Shown piece by piece: positions 1-8,032 of a stretch of DNA of 64,000 nt; within the stretch, counting starts at the first letter, position 1; every line of letters starts with the position of its first letter. Made by a program: the position numbers and the translations under genes. Where the stretch lies: contig OZ241339.1 in NCBI GenBank assembly GCA_965200235.1, forward strand, positions 3,100,001 to 3,164,000, in the 5' to 3' direction. The DNA is from Azotimanducus chitobiosivorans (lineage in GTDB: Bacteria > Pseudomonadota > Gammaproteobacteria > Pseudomonadales > Azotimanducaceae). The notes under the pieces are model-generated. The model ran no database searches and was not told the DNA's origin. It saw only the letters and a program-made list of their open reading frames with translations.

Positions 1-1215
1 AAGCTGCGTCATGTCCGGCTGATCAGCGGGCGAGGCGGTGTGTCTGCCAAGAAAGCGGGCGACCGCTTGGAACACGTGTGTATTCGTGAATTCTCCGTAG
101 TCACGGAACTGCCGCACGCCCGATTCGTCAAACTTGGCGGTGATACGCGCCGAGCTCTGTCCGTAGAGCGCGCTTTTGACGCTGTGTTCCAAGAATGGCC
201 GGCCCTCTTCAACGACCAGAATGCGCTCAATGCCTTCGGCGAAGCGAGACAAGGTCTTCGCATCAAGCGGCCATACCATGCCGACCTTGAGCAGCCGCAG
301 TCCGGCGGCGTCAAGATCAGACTCGTCCCTGAAGCCAAGCCGTGCCAAGGCCTCGCGCAGCAGCGAATAGGCGCGGCCATAGGCAATGATGCCGGTGCGC
401 GCGGCATCCGACTGGCCGAATATGCGGTCAATAGGGTGCTGTTCGATAAACCCCCGCATCGCTGGAAACTTTTCTTCGGCGATACGCACATCCTTGGGGA
501 AAAAGCGGTCGTTCTTGCGGATGTGCACATCAAAATTGCGCTCTTGCATCGAAAAGTCCGGAGGCGCTTGCGGTCGCACAACGGTCATTGCGCTGTCCAT
601 GTTGTCGGCGCAGGTTAGCAAGCCAACAAGCAGACCCGAATAGCGAGAAAGCGCCCAGCCATAGAGTCCGAAATCAATGACATCAACGACGCTCGCTGGC
701 ACGAGAACTGGGATGTCCAAGTCGCAAAAGGTGGAATTGCTATAGCTTGCGATGGAGGATGATTTTGCGTTGTGGTCGTCACCTGCCACCACGAGCATGC
801 CGCCGTTCGGCGAGGTGCCCGCTTGATTGGCGTGGCGCAGAGCGTCACCGGCGCGGTCGAGGCCTGGCGCCTTGCCGTACCACATGCCGAACACGCCATC
901 GACTTCTGCGCCGGGGTAGAGTCCGATTTGTTGCGATCCGGAAATCGCCGTCGCCGCCAATTCTTCGTTGATCGCCGGATGAAACTTCACGTGATGCGCG
1001 TCTGTCAGCGCTCGATTGGCAAGAAATTCCTTGTCGAGACCGGCAAGCGGCGAGCCGGGATAGCCGGACACATAGCCCGCAGTATTGAGGCCCCGTGCAC
1101 GGTCGTTCCGCGATTGCTCAATTGTCAAGCGCACCAACGCCTGCGTGCCGCTCAAGAAAAGGCCGCCGTGGGTGAGCGTGTAGCGGTGGTCGAGCGAAAA
1201 GTCCTTGAGTTGCAT
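1..1215 (-). CDS. Indolepyruvate ferredoxin oxidoreductase, N-terminal part (cut by window edge)
   Basis: The minus strand is open from an ATG at 1215 to base 1 (405 codons) and runs off the window. It begins MQLKDFSLDHRYTLTHGG and continues with GYPGSPLAGLD, which is the thiamine-pyrophosphate-dependent alpha-subunit-like N-terminus of the large fused indolepyruvate ferredoxin oxidoreductases of Proteobacteria. Family knowledge: the enzyme oxidatively decarboxylates arylpyruvates made by transamination of aromatic amino acids to aryl-acetyl-CoA, reducing ferredoxin. The TPP domain (GDGD-type motif), the iron-sulfur region and the gamma-like domain expected later in the protein lie outside the window. 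It is divergent from an Lrp/AsnC regulator, the usual arrangement for amino-acid catabolic genes. The identification rests on the recalled family pattern. Confidence 0.85.
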   Translation of the reverse strand, partial: MQLKDFSLDHRYTLTHGGLFLSGTQALVRLTIEQSRNDRARGLNTAGYVSGYPGSPLAGLDKEFLANRALTDAHHVKFHPAINEELAATAISGSQQIGLYPGAEVDGVFGMWYGKAPGLDRAGDALRHANQAGTSPNGGMLVVAGDDHNAKSSSIASYSNSTFCDLDIPVLVPASVVDVIDFGLYGWALSRYSGLLVGLLTCADNMDSAMTVVRPQAPPDFSMQERNFDVHIRKNDRFFPKDVRIAEEKFPAMRGFIEQHPIDRIFGQSDAARTGIIAYGRAYSLLREALARLGFRDESDLDAAGLRLLKVGMVWPLDAKTLSRFAEGIERILVVEEGRPFLEHSVKSALYGQSSARITAKFDESGVRQFRDYGEFTNTHVFQAVARFLGRHTASPADQPDMTQL

Positions 1216-1343
1216 GACCAGTCCTTGAAATATGCCGTGCGCTGCGTCGTGCAAATGCTAGTGTAACTTCGATAGGACGGTAGCGCTTTCTTTGCGTCTC
1301 ATTCGCATATAAGTGATAATTTGTCCTTCTTATTACGTTAGAT
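1216..1343. promoter_or_regulatory. Divergent promoter region between the IOR gene and the AsnC-type regulator
   Basis: These 128 bases separate two divergent starts. The part next to the regulator is AT-rich and holds a TATAAG/GATAAT-like stretch near 1307-1318, which could supply a -10 element. Lrp/AsnC proteins usually bind such divergent regions and control both genes. No operator can be proven by eye. Confidence 0.4.
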
Positions 1344-1829
1344 ATGAGATTTACTTGCGTGACACTCTCCACTATCGATAAACGTCTCCTCAACGAGGTG
1401 CAAAAGGACAGCACGCTCACCATGCTTGAGCTTGGCAGTCGCGTTGGTCTTTCGCACACGCCCTGCTGGCGAAGAGTCAAACGCCTTGAAGAGCAAGGCT
1501 ACGTTACGCGCTATGTCGCCTTGCTCGACCCCGAGCGCATCGAACGCTCGGTCAATGTGCTGGTCAACGTCACGCTGCGTCGCCATCAGGAGAACGCCAT
1601 GCTTCGCTTTGAGGAAGCTGTGCAGGAAGTTCCAGAAATCGTCGAGTGCTATGTGGTCTCAGGCGGCACCGACTATCTTTTGCGAGTGGTCGCCAAGGAT
1701 GTGGCCGCCTATGAGGACATCGTCAAGCACACGCTCGTGCATTTGCCGGAGGTCGGCAACCTGAATTCGACCATTGCGCTGCGGCAAGTCAAATACACAA
1801 CGGCCTATCCGCTTGAGTCAGCGGGGTAG
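1344..1829 (+). CDS. Lrp/AsnC family transcriptional regulator
   Basis: 161 residues. The N-terminal winged helix-turn-helix covers about residues 8-60 (STIDKRLLNEVQKDSTLTM, then VGLSHTPCWRRVKRLEEQGY), followed by the alpha/beta RAM ligand-sensing domain at about 70-150 with the AYEDIVKHTLVHLPEVG segment. Length and layout match AsnC/Lrp proteins, which form octamers or similar and respond to amino acids. Its divergence from an indolepyruvate oxidoreductase suggests control of aromatic or branched amino-acid catabolism (inference). The ATG at 1344 gives a normal N-terminus. Confidence 0.93.
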   Translation: MRFTCVTLSTIDKRLLNEVQKDSTLTMLELGSRVGLSHTPCWRRVKRLEEQGYVTRYVALLDPERIERSVNVLVNVTLRRHQENAMLRFEEAVQEVPEIVECYVVSGGTDYLLRVVAKDVAAYEDIVKHTLVHLPEVGNLNSTIALRQVKYTTAYPLESAG

Positions 1830-1888
1830 TTTGATGTATAAAGCGCGACTCGTTCAGTCCGCGCTCGCGATTCGAAGCGCGCATCCAC

Positions 1889-2125
1889 ATGTCTCAAGTC
1901 TGTCAAGTTACCGGCAAGCGCCCGATGGTGGGCAACAATGTCTCCCATGCGCAAAACAAGACGCGGCGCAGGTTCTTGCCGAATCTTCACGAACATCGGT
2001 TCTGGCTGGAGAGCGAGAATCGCTATGTGCGGCTGCGCGTCTCCAATCATGGCCTCAGAACGATCGATAAGCTCGGCATCGAAGAAGTGGTCAAAAGAAT
2101 TCGCGGGCGTGGCGAGAAAGTCTAA
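1889..2125 (+). CDS. rpmB: 50S ribosomal protein L28
   Basis: 78 residues starting MSQVCQVTGKRPMVGNNVSH, the standard L28 N-terminus, with the HEHRFWLESENRYVRLRVS core and a basic C-terminus. Length equals the family norm. It is followed after 14 bases by rpmG and then mutM, the order found in many Gammaproteobacteria. The stop codon at 2123-2125 overlaps the AAGGAGG ribosome site of rpmG, so the two genes are translationally close. Confidence 0.98.
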   Translation: MSQVCQVTGKRPMVGNNVSHAQNKTRRRFLPNLHEHRFWLESENRYVRLRVSNHGLRTIDKLGIEEVVKRIRGRGEKV

Positions 2126-2139
2126 GGAGGACTGAAGCA

Positions 2140-2307
2140 ATGGCAGATCGCAAGCAAAACAAGATCAAGCTGGTTTCCTCCGCTGGCACAGGTCACTATT
2201 ACGTCACCACCAAGAACCCTCGCTCGCAAGGCGGCAAGCTCGAACTCAAGAAGTACGATCCGGTCGTGCGCCAGCACGTCGTCTACAAGGAAGCCAAGAT
2301 TAAGTAA
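2140..2307 (+). CDS. rpmG: 50S ribosomal protein L33
   Basis: 55 residues, MADRKQNKIKLVSSAGTGHY to EAKIK, matching bacterial L33 in length and sequence. The ATG at 2140 follows a strong AAGGAGG at about 2124-2130. There are no zinc-binding cysteine pairs, so this is the C-minus (zinc-independent) form. It sits between rpmB and mutM. Confidence 0.98.
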   Translation: MADRKQNKIKLVSSAGTGHYYVTTKNPRSQGGKLELKKYDPVVRQHVVYKEAKIK

Positions 2308-2316
2308 GGCGCTAGG

Positions 2317-3123
2317 GTGCCCGAACTGCCGGAGGTCGAGACCGTCCGGCGTGCCTTAAGCGCGCCGCTTGAAGGCAAGCGGCTCACCGATTGGACGGTG
2401 CGCGATGCGCGACTCCGCTGGCCTGTCGTATTGCCGGATGCCTTGCGCGGCTGCGAACTGACATTACTTGAGCGAGTGGCCAAGTTCTTGGTGTTTCGTT
2501 TTGATGGCTCGGCGTTTCTGATCGCGCATCTCGGCATGTCGGGGAGCTTCCGACTGCTTGACCACCCGCCGCCGAGCGCCAAGCACGACCATGTTGACCT
2601 TGTGTTCGACGACGTGACGTTGCGCTACAACGACCCGCGACGCTTTGGCAGCCTGCACTATCACACCGGACGCCTTCGATCGCACTTTCTGCTCAAGCGA
2701 CTCGGCATCGATGCGATAGAAGACTCGCTCGACGGCGATTATCTGCACGCGCGCTCCCGCGGGCGAAGCGTGAGCGTCAAGGACTTCTTGATGAACGGGC
2801 GAGTGCTTGCAGGCGTTGGCAATATCTACGCGAGTGAGGCGCTGTTCACGGCGGGCATTCGCCCGACAACCAAAGCGGGCAGAATCTCCAAGGCTCGCTA
2901 CGCCGTTCTTGCTGACGCTGTCAGATGCACACTCCAGGATGCCATCGAGCAAGGCGGCACCACCCTGAGGGACTTTTCTTCGACCGACGGCAAGCCGGGG
3001 TATTTTGCGCAGCGCCTTCAGGTCTACGGACGCGAAGGCGAGCCTTGCGCGAAGTGTGGCGCAGGGATTCGCCGCCTTGCGCGGGGGCGATCAACGTTCT
3101 ATTGCGCCAAGTGTCAGCGTTGA
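2317..3123 (+). CDS. mutM: Formamidopyrimidine-DNA glycosylase
   Basis: 268 residues beginning MPELPEVETVRR. The N-terminal Pro2 (after Met removal) is the catalytic nucleophile and Glu3 is essential in this family. The helix-two-turn-helix region lies around residues 150-180 (MNGRVLAGVGNIYASEALF) and the C-terminal zinc finger has Cys at about 244, 247, 263 and 266. The enzyme removes 8-oxoguanine and formamidopyrimidines and nicks the abasic site. The start codon is GTG at 2317, fixed by the invariant PELPE sequence. It lies 9 bases after rpmG. The 3' end overlaps convergent moeB by 10 bases. Confidence 0.98.
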   Translation: MPELPEVETVRRALSAPLEGKRLTDWTVRDARLRWPVVLPDALRGCELTLLERVAKFLVFRFDGSAFLIAHLGMSGSFRLLDHPPPSAKHDHVDLVFDDVTLRYNDPRRFGSLHYHTGRLRSHFLLKRLGIDAIEDSLDGDYLHARSRGRSVSVKDFLMNGRVLAGVGNIYASEALFTAGIRPTTKAGRISKARYAVLADAVRCTLQDAIEQGGTTLRDFSSTDGKPGYFAQRLQVYGREGEPCAKCGAGIRRLARGRSTFYCAKCQR

Positions 3124-3872
3124 TTGCTTGAACCACCACACACCACACAATCCGCTCGCCGCTTGAGCGCAAAGCGGCGGAACTCTCCGCGCAGTCCGTC
3201 CACATGCAGCACAGTGCCTATGAGCGCATCGCCCGCGCCGGTGACGACTTTCATGGCTTCGAGCGCCATCAGGCTGCCGATCATGCCGACAAGCGGCGCA
3301 GCAACACCGTTTTCGGCGCAATTGAGCGCTTCATCGTCGGCCTCCGGATACAGGCAGGCATAGCAGGGGGATGCCTCATCGCGCGAGTCGAACACGCTCA
3401 ATTGCGCTTCAAAGCGAATCGCCGCGCCTGAGACAAGCGGCCTTCGCGCCGCCACGCATGCCCGGTTGACGGCAAAGCGCGTCGCGAAATTGTCCGTGCC
3501 GTCAACCACCAAATCCACTTGCGAGAGCAGTTCCGGCAACGCCTTGTCATCAAGCGAGACCGGATGCGCCACGACTCGCGTCGGGCTGCCGAGCGCGCCG
3601 AGCCTGCGCGCCCCAGCATTCACTTTGGATGCACCAACATCAGCATCGCCAAAGAGAATTTGCCGCTGAAGGTTCGAGATTTCCACATCATCCCGGTCCG
3701 CCAAAAGCAGCTCGCCAACGCCAGCGGCAGCGAGATAGAGCGCAGCCGGACATCCCAAGCCGCCAAGACCTGCGATCAGCACGCGCGTAGCGAGCAGCTT
3801 CTCCTGCCCTGCCACATCGACCTCCGGCAACATGATGTGCCGCGAGAAGCGAAGCAGCAATTCGTCTTTCAC
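3114..3872 (-). CDS. moeB: MoeB/ThiF-type adenylyltransferase (sulfur-carrier protein activation)
   Basis: 252 residues. The Rossmann ATP-binding motif GLGGLGC is at residues 35-41, ISNLQRQ and DGTDNFATR follow, the catalytic cysteine is probably the one in LNCAENG, and CxxC zinc pairs occur at CYAC and CVVC. The length fits MoeB or HesA without a rhodanese domain. MoeB adenylates the C-terminal Gly of MoaD for molybdopterin synthesis; ThiF does the same for ThiS. Position after prfA-prmC matches moeB in Gammaproteobacteria. The start overlaps the prmC stop by 4 bases (ATGA type), indicating coupling. Discrimination from ThiF is by context. Confidence 0.9.
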   Translation of the reverse strand: MKDELLLRFSRHIMLPEVDVAGQEKLLATRVLIAGLGGLGCPAALYLAAAGVGELLLADRDDVEISNLQRQILFGDADVGASKVNAGARRLGALGSPTRVVAHPVSLDDKALPELLSQVDLVVDGTDNFATRFAVNRACVAARRPLVSGAAIRFEAQLSVFDSRDEASPCYACLYPEADDEALNCAENGVAAPLVGMIGSLMALEAMKVVTGAGDALIGTVLHVDGLRGEFRRFALKRRADCVVCGGSSNQR

Positions 3873-4630
3873 GCGCGCCTGCCCCAGCTCACCCGTTCAT
3901 GGCCAGCAAGATCATGCAGTGTCGAGGTGCCCTTATATCCGCCTTTCTCCAGCATCTCCCGCACTTCTGCGCCTTGATCAAAGCCATGTTCAAGCGCAAG
4001 CATGCCGCCGGAATTGAGCCTTGACAAGGCGTTCTCAATAATTCTGCGTAGCGCTTCGAGGCCGCCGATGCCGCCATCGAGCGCCCGCCTCGGCTCGAAA
4101 GTGAGTGGCGGGCGCGTCAAGCAGGCGTCGTCACTTGCCACATACGGCGGGTTCGAGAGGATGGCATCGAATCCGCCCTCGATGCCTGCAAACCAGTCGG
4201 CGCACAAGAATGTCAACGCCTGTCCAAGTCGCCGCGCGTTTTCTCTGGCACATTGGAGCGCCTTCTCGCACACATCGGTCGCCGTGATGTCCACATCTGG
4301 CCTCGCTCCTGCGAGCGCAAGCGCAATCGCGCCGGAACCCGTGCCGAGTTCGAGCACCCTGCCGCCGTGGACCACCTCATCGCGCGCCAATTCCACAAGA
4401 AGCTCAGTTTCCGGTCGCGGCACGAGCACGCTCGCATTCACCTTCAAAGACACCTCATGAAATTCCGCCTTTTCAAGCAGATAAGCAAGTGGCTCACCGC
4501 GCGCCAAGCGTTTCGTCAGGGCCTCAATACAGGCGCTTGATCGTGCATCAGGCTCGATTTCAGGGTTCGCAAACGCCCAAGCAATCGACTGCCCCATGCA
4601 ATGGGCTTTGATTCGCAACTGCTCATTCAT
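3869..4630 (-). CDS. prmC: Release factor glutamine N5-methyltransferase
   Basis: 253 residues. SAM-binding motif I is ELGTGSG at 94-100, the PRPETE segment is at 71-76, and the NPPY catalytic motif is at 160-163 (glutamine methylation signature). PrmC methylates the Gln of the GGQ motif in RF1 and RF2. The gene starts 8 bases inside the end of prfA and overlaps moeB by 4 bases, so enzyme and substrate are co-translated. The N-terminal helical domain is somewhat short but recognisable. Confidence 0.97.
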   Translation of the reverse strand: MNEQLRIKAHCMGQSIAWAFANPEIEPDARSSACIEALTKRLARGEPLAYLLEKAEFHEVSLKVNASVLVPRPETELLVELARDEVVHGGRVLELGTGSGAIALALAGARPDVDITATDVCEKALQCARENARRLGQALTFLCADWFAGIEGGFDAILSNPPYVASDDACLTRPPLTFEPRRALDGGIGGLEALRRIIENALSRLNSGGMLALEHGFDQGAEVREMLEKGGYKGTSTLHDLAGHERVSWGRRA

Positions 4631-5714
4631 CGCCGATCGCGAGCAGAAGTTTCGCTTGATGATCGGCGCGCAGAGGTTCGATCAAGAGCGCCAAGCGGCC
4701 CTCAAGCACCTCGTCGAGCCGATAGAGGGTGAGCCCAATGCGATGGTCGGTGACGCGATTCTGCGGAAAATTGTAGGTGCGAATGCGCTCGGACCGATCC
4801 CCGCTGCCGACATATGCGCGCCGCGCTTCGTCCTGCTCCTTTTGCGACTTCTGACGCTCGGCGTCGAGCAGGCGAGCGCGCAGAAGCGCCATTGCGCGCT
4901 GCCTGTTCTGAAGCTGTGATCGTTCGTCCTGGCACTCGACCACGGTGCCGGTCGGCAGATGCGTGATGCGCACTGCCGTGTCCTTCTTGTTGACATGCTG
5001 ACCGCCAGCGCCCGACGCGCGATAGGTGTCGAAGCGCAGATCCGACGGGTCGATATCGACATCTTCGATCTCCTCGACCTCGGGCAGCACAGCAATGGTG
5101 CAGGCGGAGGTATGAATCCTGCCCTGCGCCTCAGTTTCCGGAATGCGCTGCACCCGATGCGTGCCCGACTCGAACTTGAGCGCGCTGTACACCGCCTTAC
5201 CAGCGACGCGCACGATCACTTCCTTGAAGCCGCCATAGGCGCCGCCGCGTTCATTGACAATCTGCGTGTGCCAGCCGCGTTGCTCGGCGAAGCGAAAGTA
5301 CATCCGATATAGGTCGCCAGCGAAAAGCGCGGCTTCCTCGCCGCCAGTGCCAGCGCGCACTTCAAGAAAGACGTTCGCCTGCTCGTTCGGGTCTTGCGGC
5401 AGCAAGAGCGCGCGCAATGCATCAAAGCAGGTCTCCAACTCGGCGTGCAGCGACTCGACTTCTTCTTGCGCGAGCGCGCGCATCTCGGCATCGTCGTCGT
5501 TCGCGAGCTCCTTGGCATCGTTCAGGGACGCTTCCAACGCCAAGTATTCGTCGAACTTTTGCACGACGGGTTCGATCTCACCGAACTCGCGCTCGATTTT
5601 GATCCAAGATTCACGGTCTTCAACGATCTTCGGGTCGGCGCGCGCCGCCTGCAGCGCGTCATAACGCCCGCGCACCGCCTCAAGGCGTTGTTCAAGGGAC
5701 TTTGAAAGCGCCAT
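4623..5714 (-). CDS. prfA: Peptide chain release factor 1
   Basis: 363 residues from ATG 5714, the usual RF1 length. The tripeptide anticodon position reads PET at about 192-194 (family PxT, RF1 type, reading UAA/UAG), and the GGQ motif lies at about 237-239 within ASGAGGQHVNKKDTAV. A longer reading starts at 5747, but ATG 5714 is preferred: it has GAGG ten bases upstream and gives the conserved N-terminal length. It sits 7 bases after the stop of the hemA relic, in the standard hemA-prfA-prmC-moeB order. Confidence 0.97.
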   Translation of the reverse strand: MALSKSLEQRLEAVRGRYDALQAARADPKIVEDRESWIKIEREFGEIEPVVQKFDEYLALEASLNDAKELANDDDAEMRALAQEEVESLHAELETCFDALRALLLPQDPNEQANVFLEVRAGTGGEEAALFAGDLYRMYFRFAEQRGWHTQIVNERGGAYGGFKEVIVRVAGKAVYSALKFESGTHRVQRIPETEAQGRIHTSACTIAVLPEVEEIEDVDIDPSDLRFDTYRASGAGGQHVNKKDTAVRITHLPTGTVVECQDERSQLQNRQRAMALLRARLLDAERQKSQKEQDEARRAYVGSGDRSERIRTYNFPQNRVTDHRIGLTLYRLDEVLEGRLALLIEPLRADHQAKLLLAIGDE

Positions 5715-5721
5715 GACGTGA

Positions 5722-5981
5722 TTACCTCGTGTGCTCGGCTTTCTCAAGCAGCGACAAGTCGCCTGTTCGCAAGGTCTCGGTCGGCAGGTGCATCAGGCGC
5801 GAGGCAAGTATTCCGCAGGTAAGAATGGGCGTGCGCGCCGCGATGGAACTCACCACGATGTCAAAGTCGGGCAAGCGCGACTGCGCAACGCCGCTGGCAG
5901 GGCGTGGTCTGGGAAGGCGAACCGCTCCCCGAGCGCAATGGCTGCGCTACGATGGTTGATGCTATACACAAGGACGACCAT
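5722..5981 (-). pseudogene. hemA: Relic of glutamyl-tRNA reductase gene (hemA), internally deleted and frameshifted
   Basis: The minus strand from ATG 5981 reads a HemA-like N-terminus with the SINHRSAAIALGERFAF segment (E. coli HemA: GINHKTAPVSLRERVSF) and stops at 5850-5852. One frame over, SRLPDFDIVVSSIAARTPI matches the mid-protein DIIISSTASPLPI region, and directly after it LMHLPTETLR matches the C-terminal RLIHAPTKSL region. The stop at 5722-5724 is 7 bases before prfA. An intact HemA has about 420 residues; here only about 80 codons in two frames remain. So roughly 200 residues are lost after the N-terminus and about 110 before the C-terminus. Position between lolB (divergent) and prfA is the ancestral hemA site. 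Assembly error cannot be excluded. Confidence 0.85.
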
Positions 5982-6035
5982 ACGGAAATTCGGTCGAAAC
6001 GCTGCATAATACCAGTGACCTCAACGGATTCTCCC

Positions 6036-6578
6036 ATGCGTGCGCCGCCTCGCATCCTGCTCGCCTGCCTGCTTCTCGGCGGTTGCGAAACCCTGCCGCC
6101 GGATATGGCTGGGGACACGCAGCTTTCGGGAAAGATCAAAATCACGCAAGGCGAGAAGACATCAACCTCGAACTTCTCCTGGACGCAGACCTCCGGTGGC
6201 TTTGATGCGTACTTCTGGGGTGTGATGGGCGCGGGCACCACGCGGCTGTATGGAGATTCAGAGACCCTGGCGATAGAAAGCCGGAACTTGCGAACTTCGG
6301 GCCCCGCCGAAGAGATATTGCGGGAGCAGTTGGGGTGGTCGCTGCCGGTTGAACTGCTGCTCGCTTGGGTGCGAGGGGTGCCTGAGACGAGCATGCCCGT
6401 GGATAAGCTGCAACGCAATGCCGAAGGCGTGGTTGAGTCGTTCGAGCAACGCGGGTGGCGATTGCGGTTAGCGGAGTTTGATGATGCGGGAGGTTATCGG
6501 CGGCTGAGCGCTGTGAGTGACGATGTTGCGGTGTTGATTGTTGTGGGAGAGCGACGGGAGCGTGGTTCGCTGAGATGA
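6036..6578 (+). CDS. lolB: Outer membrane lipoprotein LolB
   Basis: 180 residues from ATG 6036. A lipoprotein signal peptide ends in a LLGGC lipobox with Cys17 as the lipidated residue, and no Asp follows at +2 (Glu instead). The body has the LolB pattern: LSGKIKI, then FSWTQTSGGFDAYFWGVMGAG, and LPVELLLAWVRGVP. LolB accepts lipoproteins from LolA and inserts them in the outer membrane. Its divergence from the (decayed) hemA is the usual gammaproteobacterial layout. The usual downstream neighbours ispE and prs are absent. A longer in-frame start at 5904 would lie across hemA and lacks a signal peptide at its N-terminus. Confidence 0.9.
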   Translation: MRAPPRILLACLLLGGCETLPPDMAGDTQLSGKIKITQGEKTSTSNFSWTQTSGGFDAYFWGVMGAGTTRLYGDSETLAIESRNLRTSGPAEEILREQLGWSLPVELLLAWVRGVPETSMPVDKLQRNAEGVVESFEQRGWRLRLAEFDDAGGYRRLSAVSDDVAVLIVVGERRERGSLR

Positions 6579-7009
6579 CTGCGATGGCGAATCAACCTCA
6601 GACGCCATCAACGAGAAGTTCGACCATCTCCAGCAGACTGATCGCCTCGACGTTCTGCGAGACGGGGCACCTGTCTTGACCTGCTTGAACCACAAAAGCC
6701 GTGCGGCTGAAGTTCTTTCTCAAGGCAAAGCTGTCAGAATCTGACCGCGCCGGTCACCGACCACACCTCGACCGCCGACAGCTGGAAAGGTCAGCTTTAA
6801 TTCGCCATGCCCACAGCGTCCCCTTCACAGGCCATGTGCTCACAACTGAAACTTCCTGCGAAACTTCAGCCTGTTAACGACTGTAAGATAGCTCGGTATT
6901 GAACAACACTGGCGCTTGCCCGCCAGCCGTGACGCACGTAAACTTCGCTCACGGGGGCACACCTTATTCTCGCTCTCGAACTGTCCAAGGAACGGGGAGC
7001 ACCTTATAT
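6579..7009. other. Intergenic stretch, possible gene remnant on the minus strand
   Basis: No intact gene was found in these 431 bases. On the minus strand an open stretch from about 6745 down to a stop at 6598-6600 encodes a protein-like sequence including SRTAFVVQAGQDRCPVSQN and SLLEMVELLVDGV, but it has no convincing start and no family was recognised. The bases just before 7010 carry the ribosome site of the next gene (GGGGAG). This is where ispE would follow lolB in relatives. Confidence 0.3.
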
Positions 7010-7987
7010 ATGATACTTCAATCAGTGCTTATCATCGCTTTGGCCGCTCTGGCCGTATTTGTCGCCTGCAAGCTGCTCGCCTATTGGTGGAAGTGGTTCG
7101 GTCGGAGAATGGCCGAACCCCCACCGCAGCCTCTGTTGGAGGGCGTGGAGGTCATCCGCGACATCGAATTCACGCGCACGCCCAACGGCCCGCTGCTGCT
7201 CGATATATACAAACCCGCCGACGCATCGCCATCAGCGCCGCTACCGGTCGTCATGTTTATGTATGGAGGTGGCTGGATGACGGGAAACAGGCATCAGCTC
7301 AAGTTCTTTCGGGGACAGGAGTATGTGCGGCACGGCTATGCTCTCGTCGCCATTGAATACCGGTCTAGTGAAGCCGCTATCTTTCCTGCGCAAATCCATG
7401 ACTGCAAGGCGGCGGTACGGTGGATTCGCCAGAACGCTGCTGAATATGGCCTCGACGGGTCTCGAATCGCCGCGCTTGGCGGCTCTGCTGGCGGCCACCT
7501 GGCGGCACTGCTTGGCACCAGCGATGCTGTTGCCGATATGGAGGGCGATTTGCCTCCGCAGGGCGACGACTATGCCGGGCCGATACAAGCGGTGGTTGAT
7601 ATGCTTGGGCCGACGGACTTAAGTAGGATTGCCGAGCAGAGCCATCGCTTTGGCGTCCGCCACGAGAAGAAGGATTCCTTTGTGTCGAAGTTCCTCGGGG
7701 GGCAGCCATCGCTCAATCTGGAGCAGGCGAAAGCCGCCAATCCAATCACCTATATTCGCCCCGGCATGCCGCCTTTTCTTATCATTCACGGCAGTGCTGA
7801 CTGGATTGTTCCGGTTCAGCAGAGCGAGATGCTGCATCAGGCCTTGGTCGAGCAAGGCAACGAAAGCGAACTCCATGTGGCGGAGGGAGCAGGGCATGGG
7901 TCGCTGAAATCCTTCTCAAGCGACGAGATGTTGAACAAGATCTTCGGGTTTCTCGATACACATCTTCAGTCTGCGCCGGACACGTAG
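7010..7987 (+). CDS. Alpha/beta hydrolase (esterase/lipase, BD-FAE-like), copy 1
   Basis: 325 residues from ATG 7010. An N-terminal transmembrane anchor covers about residues 3-25. The fold follows with the oxyanion-type MYGGGW, the nucleophile elbow GGSAGGH, and a late Asp (HGSADWI) and His (GAGHGS) completing the likely Ser-Asp-His triad. The substrate is unknown; these hydrolases cleave carboxyl esters. It is about 85% identical by eye to the next gene, so the two are a tandem duplication. ATG 7010 is chosen over an upstream reading from 6899 because both copies share the GGGAGCACnTTAnA(T) leader and N-terminus from this point. Confidence 0.88.
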   Translation: MILQSVLIIALAALAVFVACKLLAYWWKWFGRRMAEPPPQPLLEGVEVIRDIEFTRTPNGPLLLDIYKPADASPSAPLPVVMFMYGGGWMTGNRHQLKFFRGQEYVRHGYALVAIEYRSSEAAIFPAQIHDCKAAVRWIRQNAAEYGLDGSRIAALGGSAGGHLAALLGTSDAVADMEGDLPPQGDDYAGPIQAVVDMLGPTDLSRIAEQSHRFGVRHEKKDSFVSKFLGGQPSLNLEQAKAANPITYIRPGMPPFLIIHGSADWIVPVQQSEMLHQALVEQGNESELHVAEGAGHGSLKSFSSDEMLNKIFGFLDTHLQSAPDT

Positions 7988-8032
7988 TGATAGACAGTCT
8001 CATCACTGTCTGAGAATAGGGAGCACTTTAAT

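Noticed and set aside
9..618. Open frames on both strands here (9-581 minus, 40-618 plus)
   Set aside because: They are shadows of the indolepyruvate oxidoreductase, whose frame on the minus strand is open from 1215 to the edge and carries clear family motifs.
5904..6035. Longer LolB start
   Set aside because: It would add 44 residues before the signal peptide and overlap the hemA relic. The lipobox fits only the start at 6036.
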